NCBI GenBank assembly: GCA_000310025.1
Contig: FN648690.1
Location: 5,533-69,532 of the forward strand
Reading direction: 5' to 3'
DNA: 64,000 nt
DNA from: Ectocarpus siliculosus
Taxonomy: Eukaryota; Sar; Phaeophyceae; Ectocarpales; Ectocarpaceae
Below the pieces are notes generated by a model that was given only the letters and a program-made list of their open reading frames with translations, had not been told where the DNA came from and ran no database searches. Shown here in pieces: positions 13,001 to 22,489 of the stretch. How positions within the stretch are numbered: the first letter of the stretch is position 1; every line of letters begins with the position of its first letter. Made by a program: the position numbers and the translations under genes.

Positions 13001-13144
13001 ACTCCAGTCTAGATGCAGTCTCGTGTTGGCGGAGGCCAGAACAACAGGTTTTGTGGAGAGGGCCCCAAAGTGAAGGGATAGGGCCACCGCCACTAGAGCA
13101 CGCCCTAGCTTCGCCAGATAACTCCAGTGGCTGTATCCGGTCAT
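9308..13144 (-). CDS. PC-esterase/SGNH-type family protein, three-exon gene
   Basis: Model: exon 1 13,144-12,758, exon 2 12,522-12,307, exon 3 10,039-9,308; every junction is phase 0, total 444 residues. The start is an ATG at 13,144 followed by a hydrophobic segment (residues about 10-30), suggesting a signal anchor and a Golgi or secretory lumenal enzyme. Seen motifs: GDSTTRR with the candidate nucleophile Ser166, FGVHNAHR at about 242-249, and DSIH at 416-419, matching the GDS and DxxH signatures of PC-esterase (TBL/CAS1-like) proteins. In that family these residues act in O-acetyl transfer to, or removal from, polysaccharides; the substrate here is unknown. Splice sites are GT-AG. The exon 1/2 junction is the least certain, and an extra upstream exon is possible. 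Confidence 0.68.
10040..12306 (-). other. Long intron 2 of the esterase gene
   Basis: 2,267 bases. It holds a repeated segment (two copies of ACACCAACACACCA plus a GTTGTTGTTG run at about 11,084-11,205), three copies of CTGTACCTCGGG at about 11,470-11,506, and GC-rich sequence near 11,760-11,930. A 145-codon minus-strand open frame at 11,579-12,016 has no recognisable similarity and is not called. Confidence 0.5.
12307..12522 (-). CDS. Esterase exon 2 (GDS block)
   Basis: 72 codons containing YVFHFVGDSTTRRLAESF, the family's nucleophile strand-loop. The donor is TTGAAG|GTGCGT. The acceptor chosen is CACTTAG at 12,523; an alternative acceptor GGGTCCAG would start the exon at 12,480 in the same phase. 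Confidence 0.7.
12758..13144 (-). CDS. Esterase exon 1 (signal anchor)
   Basis: 129 codons from ATG at 13,144. Contains the N-terminal hydrophobic stretch, an acidic linker and several cysteines (GCRRQ, DCARLL, GVACDH). The donor is CAG|GTACTT; a second CAG|GTACTT lies 11 bases further on, so two donors compete. Only the first keeps exon 2 in frame without other changes. Confidence 0.6.
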
Positions 13145-14280
13145 TGCCCCTTGCCGACGGCACTACTGGCTGATTGCGTACCCTTTTGAACCCGATGATA
13201 ACGATGTCTATCCTGAAAGCATTGGAAAGCGGTGAGGATTGCGGTTGTAGCTTACAGTAGATACTCCTGAAGAGTGCAGGGGGGTGCGCAGAAAAAAACC
13301 CGGCACTGAACACCGGCACCAAGGCGTAGGGAACCTGAACAGTGCCCAGAACGGCACTACGCAAGGTAAAAAAATCCATCGCTACAGCAGTGCGAGATCG
13401 GCCCTATCGGCGAGCTGTTTGATCTTAGGTTCAACCGCTTCGCTATAAGGGGGCAACAGATCACCACATCAACCGTAAAGGGTGGCGTGGGAAGCCTTTG
13501 TCACCACACGAGTGAATCCTATCCTGTCGATTACCAAAATGTTGCTGCAAAAACTGAACTGGGCGGGACAGACACGTACATTATACTTCATTGCCGGAAA
13601 GGTGGCGTAAGAAATTCACATGAATATCGGAAAGGATATACGTCACGGCTGTGGTTGTGGACTTGCACGGATCAATCCATTTTGGGCAAGCTCAATAGTA
13701 CTACTCGATAAAGAAAGGAAGACACTCACTCATGGGTCTGATGCACCTTTGACGGTAAATTGCCTGTCAAGTTCTAGTAAGGATAGTTTCCTAAGCCTTC
13801 AGGCGAGGCAAGGCTGTTTCGTCGTCGAAATTCCCCGGCAAAATAAGTCGTATGCCAGTGGTTGGGGACAACTACGATGAACCGATTTCTGCCTTGACCA
13901 AGACCTCCACACGTTGAAAAAGCATCAGTAAGAAGCCGAACCTAACTCCATCCATCCGGGGAGGGTAGATCTAGACTGGTTGAAAGTTCCCGCAGAGTGA
14001 TTTGCCTTACTTACAGGTCGATCTTCGATGACGGGTCCTGGTTTACGAAATGACTTGTCGATGGTTCGACGTCTTTGTCCACACTATTAGTACTTACATT
14101 GACCACTCAAACCGGTAGACCAATAATCAGACGTGTGTGTCTTTATCATTAGCATCGATCGCGCTAACGGTAGACCAATGAAAGTACGTTGGTCGCGGTG
14201 CGGCGCGCTCACACAAAATACTTCCAAATGTCATGAACTGGGACCCCGCGAGGGGGCGTCACGGGGGTTCTCCCACACTT
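13145..14280. other. Upstream region of the esterase gene, nothing recognised
   Basis: This stretch should contain the esterase promoter and 5' UTR. No TATA box or repeat could be assigned with confidence. Confidence 0.35.
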
Positions 14281-14283
14281 TCC

Positions 14284-14365
14284 ATAGTTTTCCATATCGA
14301 CCCATGGGACGCCCATGGACAGCCCATGGGCAACCCATGGGAAGCCATGGGAAGCCCATGAGAGC
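14284..14365 (+). repeat. Short tandem repeat on CCCATGGG core
   Basis: Six or seven imperfect units of the type CCCATGGGAAG follow one another. A related ATG-centred repeat (CCATGAGAAT type) is at 50,433-50,583. Confidence 0.75.
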
Positions 14366-14849
14366 CCTTCAACCTAACCAGTGTACTCACAAACGATAGT
14401 TTACTAGGGTTAAGGATTTCCCCCCTGCCCGCCGATGGGGCTGGGGGCCAACATCCAGGACGGATGGTGGGGAGTGTCTGGGAGGAAGGAAAGCGGAAGA
14501 AGAAGGGTTGTCCGGATCCCTCTACGAGCTTGCTACGGAGAGAGGATTTGTAGGGGCGGGAAGAAGGGACGGTGTTGGGAGAGGCAAGGAAGTGGTGACG
14601 AATTTCGGCACTAAACGAGCGGCGGTCCCGTCGGGGGTAGAAGGGACATGTCAGTCCGTGGTCTTGTCTATCGGAATCGAAAAGCCGAAAAATCGAGGTA
14701 TACATTATGTACATAACGATGGAGAAGGCCGACGAGGAAGGAAGGAAGAGAGGACATTGCACCCCACGTTCGAAGTCGGTGTGAAAACCGCCGCAAGGAA
14801 AGAGTTCGAAGGGAACAAAAAACAACCGGAGACGTCGACGTTTGCGTCG

Positions 14850-15010
14850 TGGAAAACGATTATCGTTTCTTCCTGTTTTATTTTATTTTTTTCATTTTCT
14901 CTTTTTTCTCGTTGTCCCTCTTTTTTCTCTCGTTTTCTGGGTCAGATGGCCTTGTCTCTTCAACTGTCGTGCTGCTGTTTCATCTCGTGTTTGTCTCTAC
15001 CATATTTCCC
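14850..15010 (+). repeat. T-rich repeat, inverted copy at about 16,970-17,150
   Basis: The T-rich tract followed by CAGATGGCCTTGTCTCT is matched in reverse orientation at 16,970-17,150 (AGAGACAAGGCCATCTG). The open frame across it (14,508-15,137) owes its hydrophobic stretch to the T-rich repeat and is not called as a gene. Confidence 0.55.
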
Positions 15011-15139
15011 CAAGCCTTTGACGTGTCGGTGGGCATTGTACAAGACTGATGTGCTGAGAAATGAGGGGATGTGGTGTTATTGTATTGACAATGGACTAGG
15101 GGTGCGAGTAAAAAGTGCGGGGCCCAGTCGTTCATGAAC

Positions 15140-16560
15140 ATGGCAAGTCACACCCCTTCCACCAAAAAAATAAAATGTAATGATGGGTGGGCGGGTGCCT
15201 GGGGGACCCCAAAAAACAAAGCATGAAAAACGAAAAAGATCATAACAACCAGTGAGCCAGGCGCGAAAGGCTTGGGCGAGGAGGCAAAAGAAGCATAGAA
15301 AACCCAGCCTGTTCGTTGCTCGCTCTGGGCCGTTGGAAGATGTCACTTAGCACTGCATGGCCAGTATAAGGTAGGGCCCAACTGTTGGAATACTCAATGT
15401 CAAGTCATACGTATTGTTACTGCTGTATACACAGCACGTAGGTATGCACCTGAGTAGTATTACCGGAAGAGTCTTCGGTAGATTATACACACCTACGGGT
15501 TATATGTTGAACCATAGGAGTATGGTACATCGGACCATTGTCCAGTAGGATATTCTTGGATTGGTTCTATAGGTCGGATTAACCGACTGTTACCGTGACC
15601 GGTACGTTGCAATAGTCCGTATGCGTGCATCTTTCCGTGATAGCTTGGAGGCTCGCCCCCTGTGGTGCTTGCCCCCTCTCGATCACTCTCCTTCCTTTCT
15701 CTCTTCTTCCAAGGCCCTTGGCCTCTTCCAAGTCCTTCGGGACTCTTGCGAGTCCCAGGACTCCTCTTCTCTTCCTTACCTTTCGGCCACATAAGCGCCA
15801 ATATAACCATATCATCTGGTCTATCTACAACACAACAAGTGTACTTTACAGTCACTCTGTGAGTCTCTGCACACTGTTATTACACAGTGACACATCCAGG
15901 GATACAACCTACACAGGTTTACATCCCAACAGGTTAGAGCCTCGAGCTCTACATCCCAACACCAACTCCATCGCTTGACATAAACAGGTAGCGCAAATCC
16001 CCTCACATGACATGCAGCAGCCGGGTGCACGGGTAGACTCTTAGAAGCGAAACCACCACAACACGCGAAACCACCTGCGTTTGACGTAGTTCGATGTTGT
16101 TGGGACCCCCCCAACCGGCGAAAAGCGAGAGAGAAAAGGTACTGTAGGTAGACAATAAGGAGGAGAGCGGAGAGCAGACAAGGGATCCACTCTCGAAAAG
16201 GCACCCACTCACTCTCGTCTCTTTAACCCACGGCAGGCCGTCAGACATGTGTAACGGACGGCGATATCCGATGTGAGCTCAGCAACACAACCAAAGAACA
16301 GCAGTGCAGACTTTCATCGCCTGTGACGAAGTAAGAACAAAAGAGAACATGACCACTGCTGTACATGGACGAACTACAGTGGCATCAAGTCCGTCCGCGA
16401 TAGATGTGCACCGCTGCACGAAGGTGGGAACTATCTGTTGCCACACACCTCACTTTTGTAAGTAAGATTGTGCTGCCATCTACCTTACGGCTCAAGCTAC
16501 GACTGACTACGCAGTGACTCCAAAAAGCCAACACGCTTATACGATGTATTCCACACGACA
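15140..16560 (+). repeat. Degenerate left-type copy of the arm family, split by a solo LTR
   Basis: 15,140-15,380 matches the left arm near 98-330, and 15,985-16,560 matches about 370-960 in the same order and orientation. The break in the match coincides with the solo LTR at 15,383-15,961, so the LTR inserted into an already present arm copy. Confidence 0.72.
15383..15961 (+). mobile_element. Solo LTR, 579 bp, with CCAAC target duplication
   Basis: It starts TGTTGGAATAC and ends ACATCCCAACA, the inverted TG...CA ends of an LTR. The five bases before (15,378-15,382) and after (15,962-15,966) are both CCAAC. TGTTGGAATA...CCCAACA ends are common among copia LTRs. No internal coding part is left, as expected after recombination between the two LTRs. 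Orientation is not certain. Confidence 0.85.
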
Positions 16561-16586
16561 TGCATAGTCTATGCCGCTTATACTTC

Positions 16587-16842
16587 CGGACCCCTCGGGG
16601 CCAGTTTATTTAAGTGTACCTTTTTAGGGTAAGTTAACCTGTGACCACGGGAATCGACCGCGTCGAGTGTTGGATTAGTTGTTGTTGTTGTTGTCTTCAC
16701 ATTAAAAACCGTTCCGATCTCTCTCTACCCAGTACCTTCGTATGTCCGTACTGATCCAACACTCGACGCGGTCGATTCCCGTGGTCACAGGTTAACTTAC
16801 CCTAAAAAGGTACACTCAAATAAACTGGCCCAGAGGGGTCCG
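16587..16842. mobile_element. Small TIR-TIR element (MITE-like) of the arm family
   Basis: About 85 bases at 16,587-16,672 are repeated in inverted orientation at 16,757-16,842; the shared inner part includes GTAAGTTAACCTGTGACCAC. The 84-base middle is the subterminal sequence of a right arm, with a GTT run and the TACCCAGTACCTTCG block. The right outer flank (CAAGTCAATAGAAATCAACG) is shared with 26,032, so the true terminus may lie further out. Confidence 0.72.
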
Positions 16843-17277
16843 CAAGTCAATAGAAATCAACGACAGATAATCTGGGATCCTCCACTCCCTCTTCGCGTTA
16901 TGCGAGGTATCAACTGAGACTAGCAGTCACTATCTATCATGGGGCGGAGAGAAAGAGGTACACCCCCTTGGTTCAATCTTGGTACTTCACAACACAAGCA
17001 GAGACAAGGCCATCTGGCACAGAAAAAGAGAGAAAAAAAAAGAAAATGAGAAAAAAAAGGAGAAAAAAATAAAAATGGAAACCGTAAGGAGAAGAGAAAA
17101 TAAATGAAAATAAAATGAAAAAGGGCGAGGACAAAGAGGGACCAGGCCGAAAATAACAGGAGGTAGAGGCAGAAAAAGGCACACGGTGGAGAGACCACTA
17201 ACGAACAAGCAAACACGCAAACATGGCCACCAACCAGCGATACACTGTAATGGTACGAAATCACTACTACTGGGGGA

Positions 17278-17862
17278 TCAGTACGGACATACGAAGGTAC
17301 TGGGTTAGAGAAATCGGAACGGTTTTTAATGTGAAGACAACAACAACAACAACAACAACAACAACTGTGCGATGCATACCACCCATGCATATGCAGCAAC
17401 AGAAAAAAAGGCCTGCTGTTGTCTGTCTGTTCAACTGTTGGGCTGCTATTGCAACAGGCGAAAAGTAAGTGACGCGCATCGCCTACTACGCGAGCAACGC
17501 CTACGCGAGCAACGCGTGCAGCCCAAAGCGACAGAGACTGAAGCAATTCAGCAACAGCCGCATGGTCACTCACGAAGAAAATCACAAAAAAAAAAGATGG
17601 TGGCGCGCAGCACGCAGGACCCTCTTTCGCTGTTCAACCGGCCGTTCCCATGGCGACACAGACAACAGCCACAGCAGGTGGAAGCTGCTGAAACTCAGGG
17701 AGGGGTTATGGTTCGTGATGGCTTTCCGAACCATACTTCGGGCGCCACGAGATTTACACTGTAGCTCGAGATCGGCATTTGAGACAGGGTCGGGCAAGCG
17801 GTGGGCTATGCGAATAAAAGTTCCACCCACGGATGTTGAAAGATGAGACTGAAGCTAAAGCT
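17278..17862 (+). repeat. Left-type arm copy, short version
   Basis: It begins at GATCAGTACGGACATACGAA, has the (CAA)n run at about 17,338-17,364, and ends with the palindrome GAAGCTAAAGCTTC at about 17,847. It matches 50,584-51,060 and 24,455-25,950 in reverse. The outermost TIR part is missing. Open frames inside are shared repeat sequence and not genes. Confidence 0.75.
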
Positions 17863-18694
17863 TCAGAATTTTGTCTAGAGCGTGAAACATACAGCAGATC
17901 TGCCAAATGGGAACGATTCTCTGCAGTCCACCGCGAACAACCCGAGAGGTCCGCCGCTCGCAAGCTGCCAGATTGATGCTGTTACGCTGCGACGTGCTGC
18001 TGTGACGTGGCCACACCAGATGAGGAGCTAAGCACACATCGTACTGACACGATGTCTATGCATGTGAGATGTGAGACTTTGAATCGAGCCTCGTCCGACG
18101 GAAAGCCACCAATGACTTCGTCTGTGCATTTGAGGTCCGACAACCCCCGGGAGATTGCCCCAAAGACCAACACACCCCACACACATTTTTTTTCGCCGCC
18201 AGTCAAGTGCAACAACGTTGCGCAGTCACCCTACCTTTGGGTTGCCTTTTTGTGCTTCCTCTCTCCTCGGTCCTCTGCGGTGGATGGAATTCGTGTGGAG
18301 GGGGGGAATCATGTGGGCACGCGCCTTGAATGCGAGTAGACCGTGGTCTCGCAACTACTGTACATATGGTTGGTTGCGGTTCACCCAAATCGGGATTCGA
18401 TTAAATTGTTTCTTTAAATCCTGATTTAGTTTTGGGTCGTGCTGTTTTAGCTTTTTGACCAATCAAAAACAGAGTTCTTTGGAACTTCCGGTCATACAAC
18501 CAAATCTGAATATCAATTCGATATCTGATTACTGCGTTAAGACCAGTCCTGACGCGGACGCCTTCCGTGGTCACAAGCCAACTGCCTCCCGTAGCGCGGG
18601 GTACACCCTCCTAAGAAAACTAAATATAAACAAGGCGCGACTTGTTATCCAACCGAAAAGAGATCAACAAGAAGAAAAACTGAACGCTATACAA
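17863..18694. other. Unassigned sequence between arm copy and SINE
   Basis: No gene recognised. A segment near 18,540-18,600 (GACGCGGACGCCTTCCGTGG) resembles the outer arm terminus also seen at 46,606-46,630, so part of this stretch is probably a decayed repeat end. Confidence 0.35.
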
Positions 18695-18996
18695 GGGTCG
18701 CCGTGGTGGTCTGCTTGTGGTGTCCTCGAAACGTTCTAGAGGTCAGGTCAGGGGTTCGAATACCGGCGTAAGCGAGCGTTCTTGCAAAGTAAGATTTTCT
18801 CTCGCTTCCGCTCCTGACCTACTAGTGGATAGCGCGAGTTCGTGTGTACACTGAGGGAAGACAGTGCTGAACTCTCCTCGCAATAAAAAATCCAAGAGGA
18901 CGTACCGCAGGAGAGCAGGGTAAAGAGGGGCCCTTCCGTGTAATCACGGGTGGAGTAAAACGGCTCTTGTAGTGTAAGCGCTGATTTGAAGTGAAG
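18695..18996 (+). mobile_element. tRNA-derived SINE, copy 1
   Basis: The 5' head has an A-box-like GTGGTCTGCTTGTGG at 18,706 and a B-box GGTTCGAATAC at 18,753, the spacing of a tRNA-type RNA polymerase III promoter. A unique body follows, ending near GCTGATTTGAAGTGAAG. About 300 bases match the copy at 22,801-23,119 in reverse and the fragment at 47,667-47,935. No clear poly-A tail is seen here. Confidence 0.82.
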
Positions 18997-20137
18997 ACAT
19001 TGAAAAACTAAAACATAATCAATCGGGATAGGGACGACCGGCGACCCTGGTGAAAGGGATGAAAGAACGAACGGCATGAAAAGAAACCGACGAAAGAGAA
19101 AAAGACAAAACAGAGAGGGAGAGAGAAAGACAACGGAACGAAAACGGCAGATAGATAGCGTAGGTGATTTTATTCCTGCATTTCTGAACAGCAACAACAC
19201 CAACAATATTACGGGGTATCAGATTGAAAAGTCTTCTGGGGTGGTTACAACGGTAGGTGGACAGGGATATTACGGATTGGCCAGGTTCGGAGGCCAAGAC
19301 GTTGCGTTCTTGCTCCCTTTTTGGGAGCCGCGAGCGGGGCCCGGAACGGAGCCCCAGGCGCACGCGCTTCACCCGGAGGCGCAACAACCGGCGGCAGAGG
19401 CAGGCCTGAGTCATTCAATTGGACGTGGCGGCATCCAGAACTCACCGGTACGTCCAGTAGTATCTTGAAAGAGCGTTGTGTCGCGTACGGTGACGCCGTA
19501 CTCATGCTGAGAGCACACGGCACTTCTTGATGTTCTATTTCTTGGCGGCACTCACATGTCCACTTGGCCACTGAGAGAACAGCACTATCGCAGCTGAGAA
19601 ACGCAATATGGATAGGTGGTGGCGTGACACAAGACACACACACGTCGGGGCCGGTTCGAACTGCAGAGCTGGCGCGTAAACGCACATACATGCGATACAA
19701 TTTGCCGGTGCGACGTCACGAGTGAGTGTGTCCATGAAAGCCGTCGGTCCGTGACCGAAGTGCAGTAGTCTAGAACTCTTGTCGGCAAAATTATTCATGA
19801 CCCCAACTTGAAGTGTTCTCCAAGGATTACATTCCGTCGCACTACTTCAAGATAGAGTCGGTGAAGATTTATGTTTCTCTTTTTTGTCTTGCGCACGCTG
19901 CACACCTTTGAGTGAGACCGAATACGACAGCCCTAGGCCGCCCCCAACGTTTGACTTTCATAACATGTATTCCCACACTTGAGCAATCGTCGTGATCGGA
20001 TGAGTGTGGTAAGGAATTCTAGACATGCGGTATCTTGAGCAGCCCACGATTTACGTACACAGAATGAACGGTAACCGACGGTTACAGTAGTTCCATAGCC
20101 GCTGTGCAGCACACATCTATTGTGGCGTGTGCAGACG
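18997..20137. other. Unassigned stretch
   Basis: Two overlapping open frames of 130-150 codons (19,076-19,468 plus, 19,245-19,700 minus) cover a GC-rich patch with GAASGARNGAPGARASPGG-like composition. No family recognised. Confidence 0.3.
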
Positions 20138-20823
20138 TCAGATCAATGTGGACCTCACGTAGTTCCAACTCGTCTCACAAGTGTTATTAGGGCGAGGACG
20201 ATAGGTCGCGCGTTGGAGAGTCCGCGAGTCTGGGGTGTGGTAAATCTGTGAAAACATGCATGACAGCAGCGTGTGGACACCAGCCCCGAAGCACCAGGAG
20301 CACAGGAATAGGATTGGCAGCAAAGAGAACTGCTGCTGTGTCTCCGCAATGTAGACTAAACAGCCGCCAACAATCAACACGTCTTGTACATATGGGCTGT
20401 GCAGGAAGTCACACAATTTCAGGATGTCGTTACCTCGGCCATTCAGTGGGAACGGAAGGCCGTCAAGCCGTGAAGAAGCACCCACATTGTTTGCAGCACT
20501 GCTGCTGTAGCGGAGAGAACTTGCCTTCCCCTGCTACATGTGAACAGCAGTTCGACACGGACCGCGGTCATCACGCAAAACGCCGTTCGGAGCAAGTTGA
20601 TGAATACAACAGCTACATTTTGCATGCATTCATCCACTTGCTCCGACGAACGCCATACCCAACATTGACACACGTTTTTTTCTCAGCCGGTGTGCTGTAC
20701 GCAAGCCGCTTGCTCAGCGAACACGCTCAGGCCAATTTTCTTCACGAAGAACAGGCGGAACCGCAAAAAAGGTGTTGTGGTCAACAGGTGTTGGAACTTG
20801 TTACCGTTCTAACCACCGTATGA
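20138..20823. other. Open frames on both strands, possible membrane-protein exons on minus
   Basis: On the minus strand 20,485-20,138 encodes VLIVGGCLVYIAET and LLPILFLCSWCFGAG, and 20,673-20,443 encodes a second hydrophobic stretch, which could be exons of a membrane protein. A 191-codon plus-strand frame (20,248-20,823) covers the same bases, is rich in Cys and His, and looks like a shadow. I recognise neither and call no gene. Confidence 0.2.
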
Positions 20824-21363
20824 ACGATAGGAAGGATGTTGTTACTCGACACCAAGCCATAGTCTTCAATCCAAACTTTAGGCAGTCAGACATTCTGAGA
20901 ACTGTACGTTGGTTGCCGCGTTATACCCTTGCGTTCAACACCACTCACCAGGGCGTTAGCGTCAAGCGAACCCAGTTTCCGAAAAGGCTGTATTTCGGTA
21001 CTAGGAATGGTCACGTCCAAGGGCATACGGTCAGAATGAAACTTGTTTCGATATGACATGGTAATTTTAACTAAGATAGAGTATCTGTGCAGGCTGTTGT
21101 GGGAACGCCAAGGCGCATACAACGAGCCTTTCGTTGCCTCAGTGTGGGTGATCCCATATCTTCACGAACAAAAAAATCATGCACGCTTACGCCCCACTCA
21201 TACCTATAGAATACAGTCGGCTTTGTTCAGCCCTGCATCATCATCGATGTTGCCTCCATAAATTACAGTACATAGTCGGCGCATAGTCGGGGGTCAACTT
21301 GAAACGAGGGATCAAAGCGTACTCGTCGCAACCTGTAACCCAAGTAGTTGGCAGTTGTTGTTT

Positions 21364-21531
21364 GCCAGACAACTGCTTTTCCAGAAGCGTGCGCACCTAG
21401 TTGCCTGCAGACAACTACTCTTCCAGGAGCGTGCGCACCTAGTTGCCTGTAGACAGCTACTTTTCCAGGAGCGTGCGCACCTAGTTGCCTGTAGACAACT
21501 ACTCTTCTGGGAACGTGCGCAACTAGGTGTT
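21364..21531 (+). repeat. 42-bp tandem repeat, four copies
   Basis: Four imperfect units share GCGTGCGCACCTAGTTGCCT and a preceding CAACTACTCTTCCAGGA block. The last unit is the most diverged. It is translated in one plus-strand frame, but nothing suggests a protein. Confidence 0.88.
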
Positions 21532-21596
21532 TACGAGCACCTACTGTGGCCTGTACTTACTTGCATGGCAAACAACTAACTTAGTTAGTTATCAGT

Positions 21597-22270
21597 TAAA
21601 GTTGTGTAGAGTGTGGTCGGCTTGCACGGGCGATGTCGAACCCTTCCAAGATCCACGTGGGAGCAGCGAAACATATTCTTCGCTACCAACCGGGTCCAGG
21701 GACTTCAGCATCACGTACAAGAGAGGAGGATTTGACCTCACGGCATTCTCCGACTCCAACTGGGGCAACAACCCCGAAAACGGAAAGTCCATGTCATCAT
21801 ACATCATGATGATGTCCAAGGCACCGGTGAGCTGCAAGTCCTGTCTACGATGGAGGCCGAGCTGGTGGCTGCAGCACTCGCGATGAAGGAAGTAATACTT
21901 CTACTCTGCATCAATATGATAAAGGAACAGGGGTTCGGATCTGAGTTCAGGAGCGCGCCATTATACATCGACAACACCGCTACACTCAACGTAATCGGCA
22001 ACCAGGCTTTCAGCGGGCGCACCAAGCGTGTGGCACTACGCTTCTTCTACATCTGCGAGATCGTGAAGGAGGGAAGAATATCAATTCACTACATCCCGAC
22101 CGAGGACAACCTCGCTGATATCGAAACGAAGCACCTCGACAAACGAACGTCACCGGTATCTCATGGACAAGATCAAGAACTTCGGGACGTGACAAGCTTA
22201 AAGATCTTCGACAAGGATATTCGACCAAGAATCTTCATTGTACATAATTCAGGGATCACCCTCTTTTGAT
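21597..22270 (+). mobile_element. Ty1/copia RNase H fossil
   Basis: Contains the copia RNase H landmarks ITYKRGG, LTAFSDSNWGNNPENGKS, MEAELVAAALAMKE, LYIDNTATLN and the closing ISIHYIPTEDNLADIETK. Only the C-terminal end of pol remains, with about two breaks. No LTR could be paired with it. It is unrelated in position to the large copia at 31.6-37.7 kb and is older. Confidence 0.85.
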
Positions 22271-22489
22271 GCATCACAGTCATCATTACTCCAAAGCGTT
22301 CGCTACTATGAACGCAGATTAGGTATATTTTTGCGCTGAATGATGCATTTCGACATTAAGTACAGCATATTTCAAGTAAACGGCGATGATCGGTCTTTTA
22401 AGGACATCATGTAGAAGATTGCATACCATGAATTGCATTTCAAAGGTTTCCGCTTTGAAATCATCCAGGCGATAGTATTCTTCGGATGT

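Noticed and set aside
14508-15137. 209-codon open frame with a membrane-like segment
   Set aside because: The hydrophobic part is a T-rich repeat that recurs inverted at 16,970-17,150; no domain and no homologue recognised.
17267-17846. Overlapping open frames of 70-130 codons
   Set aside because: Repeat sequence again; their (CAA)n and poly-A parts produce low-complexity peptides.
20248-20823. 191-codon plus-strand gene
   Set aside because: The composition is Cys/His/Arg-rich without a domain, and an equally plausible frame runs antisense; no splice or homology support.
21364-21531. CRISPR-like array
   Set aside because: The 42-bp units are contiguous, with no unique spacers, in eukaryotic repeat-rich DNA.
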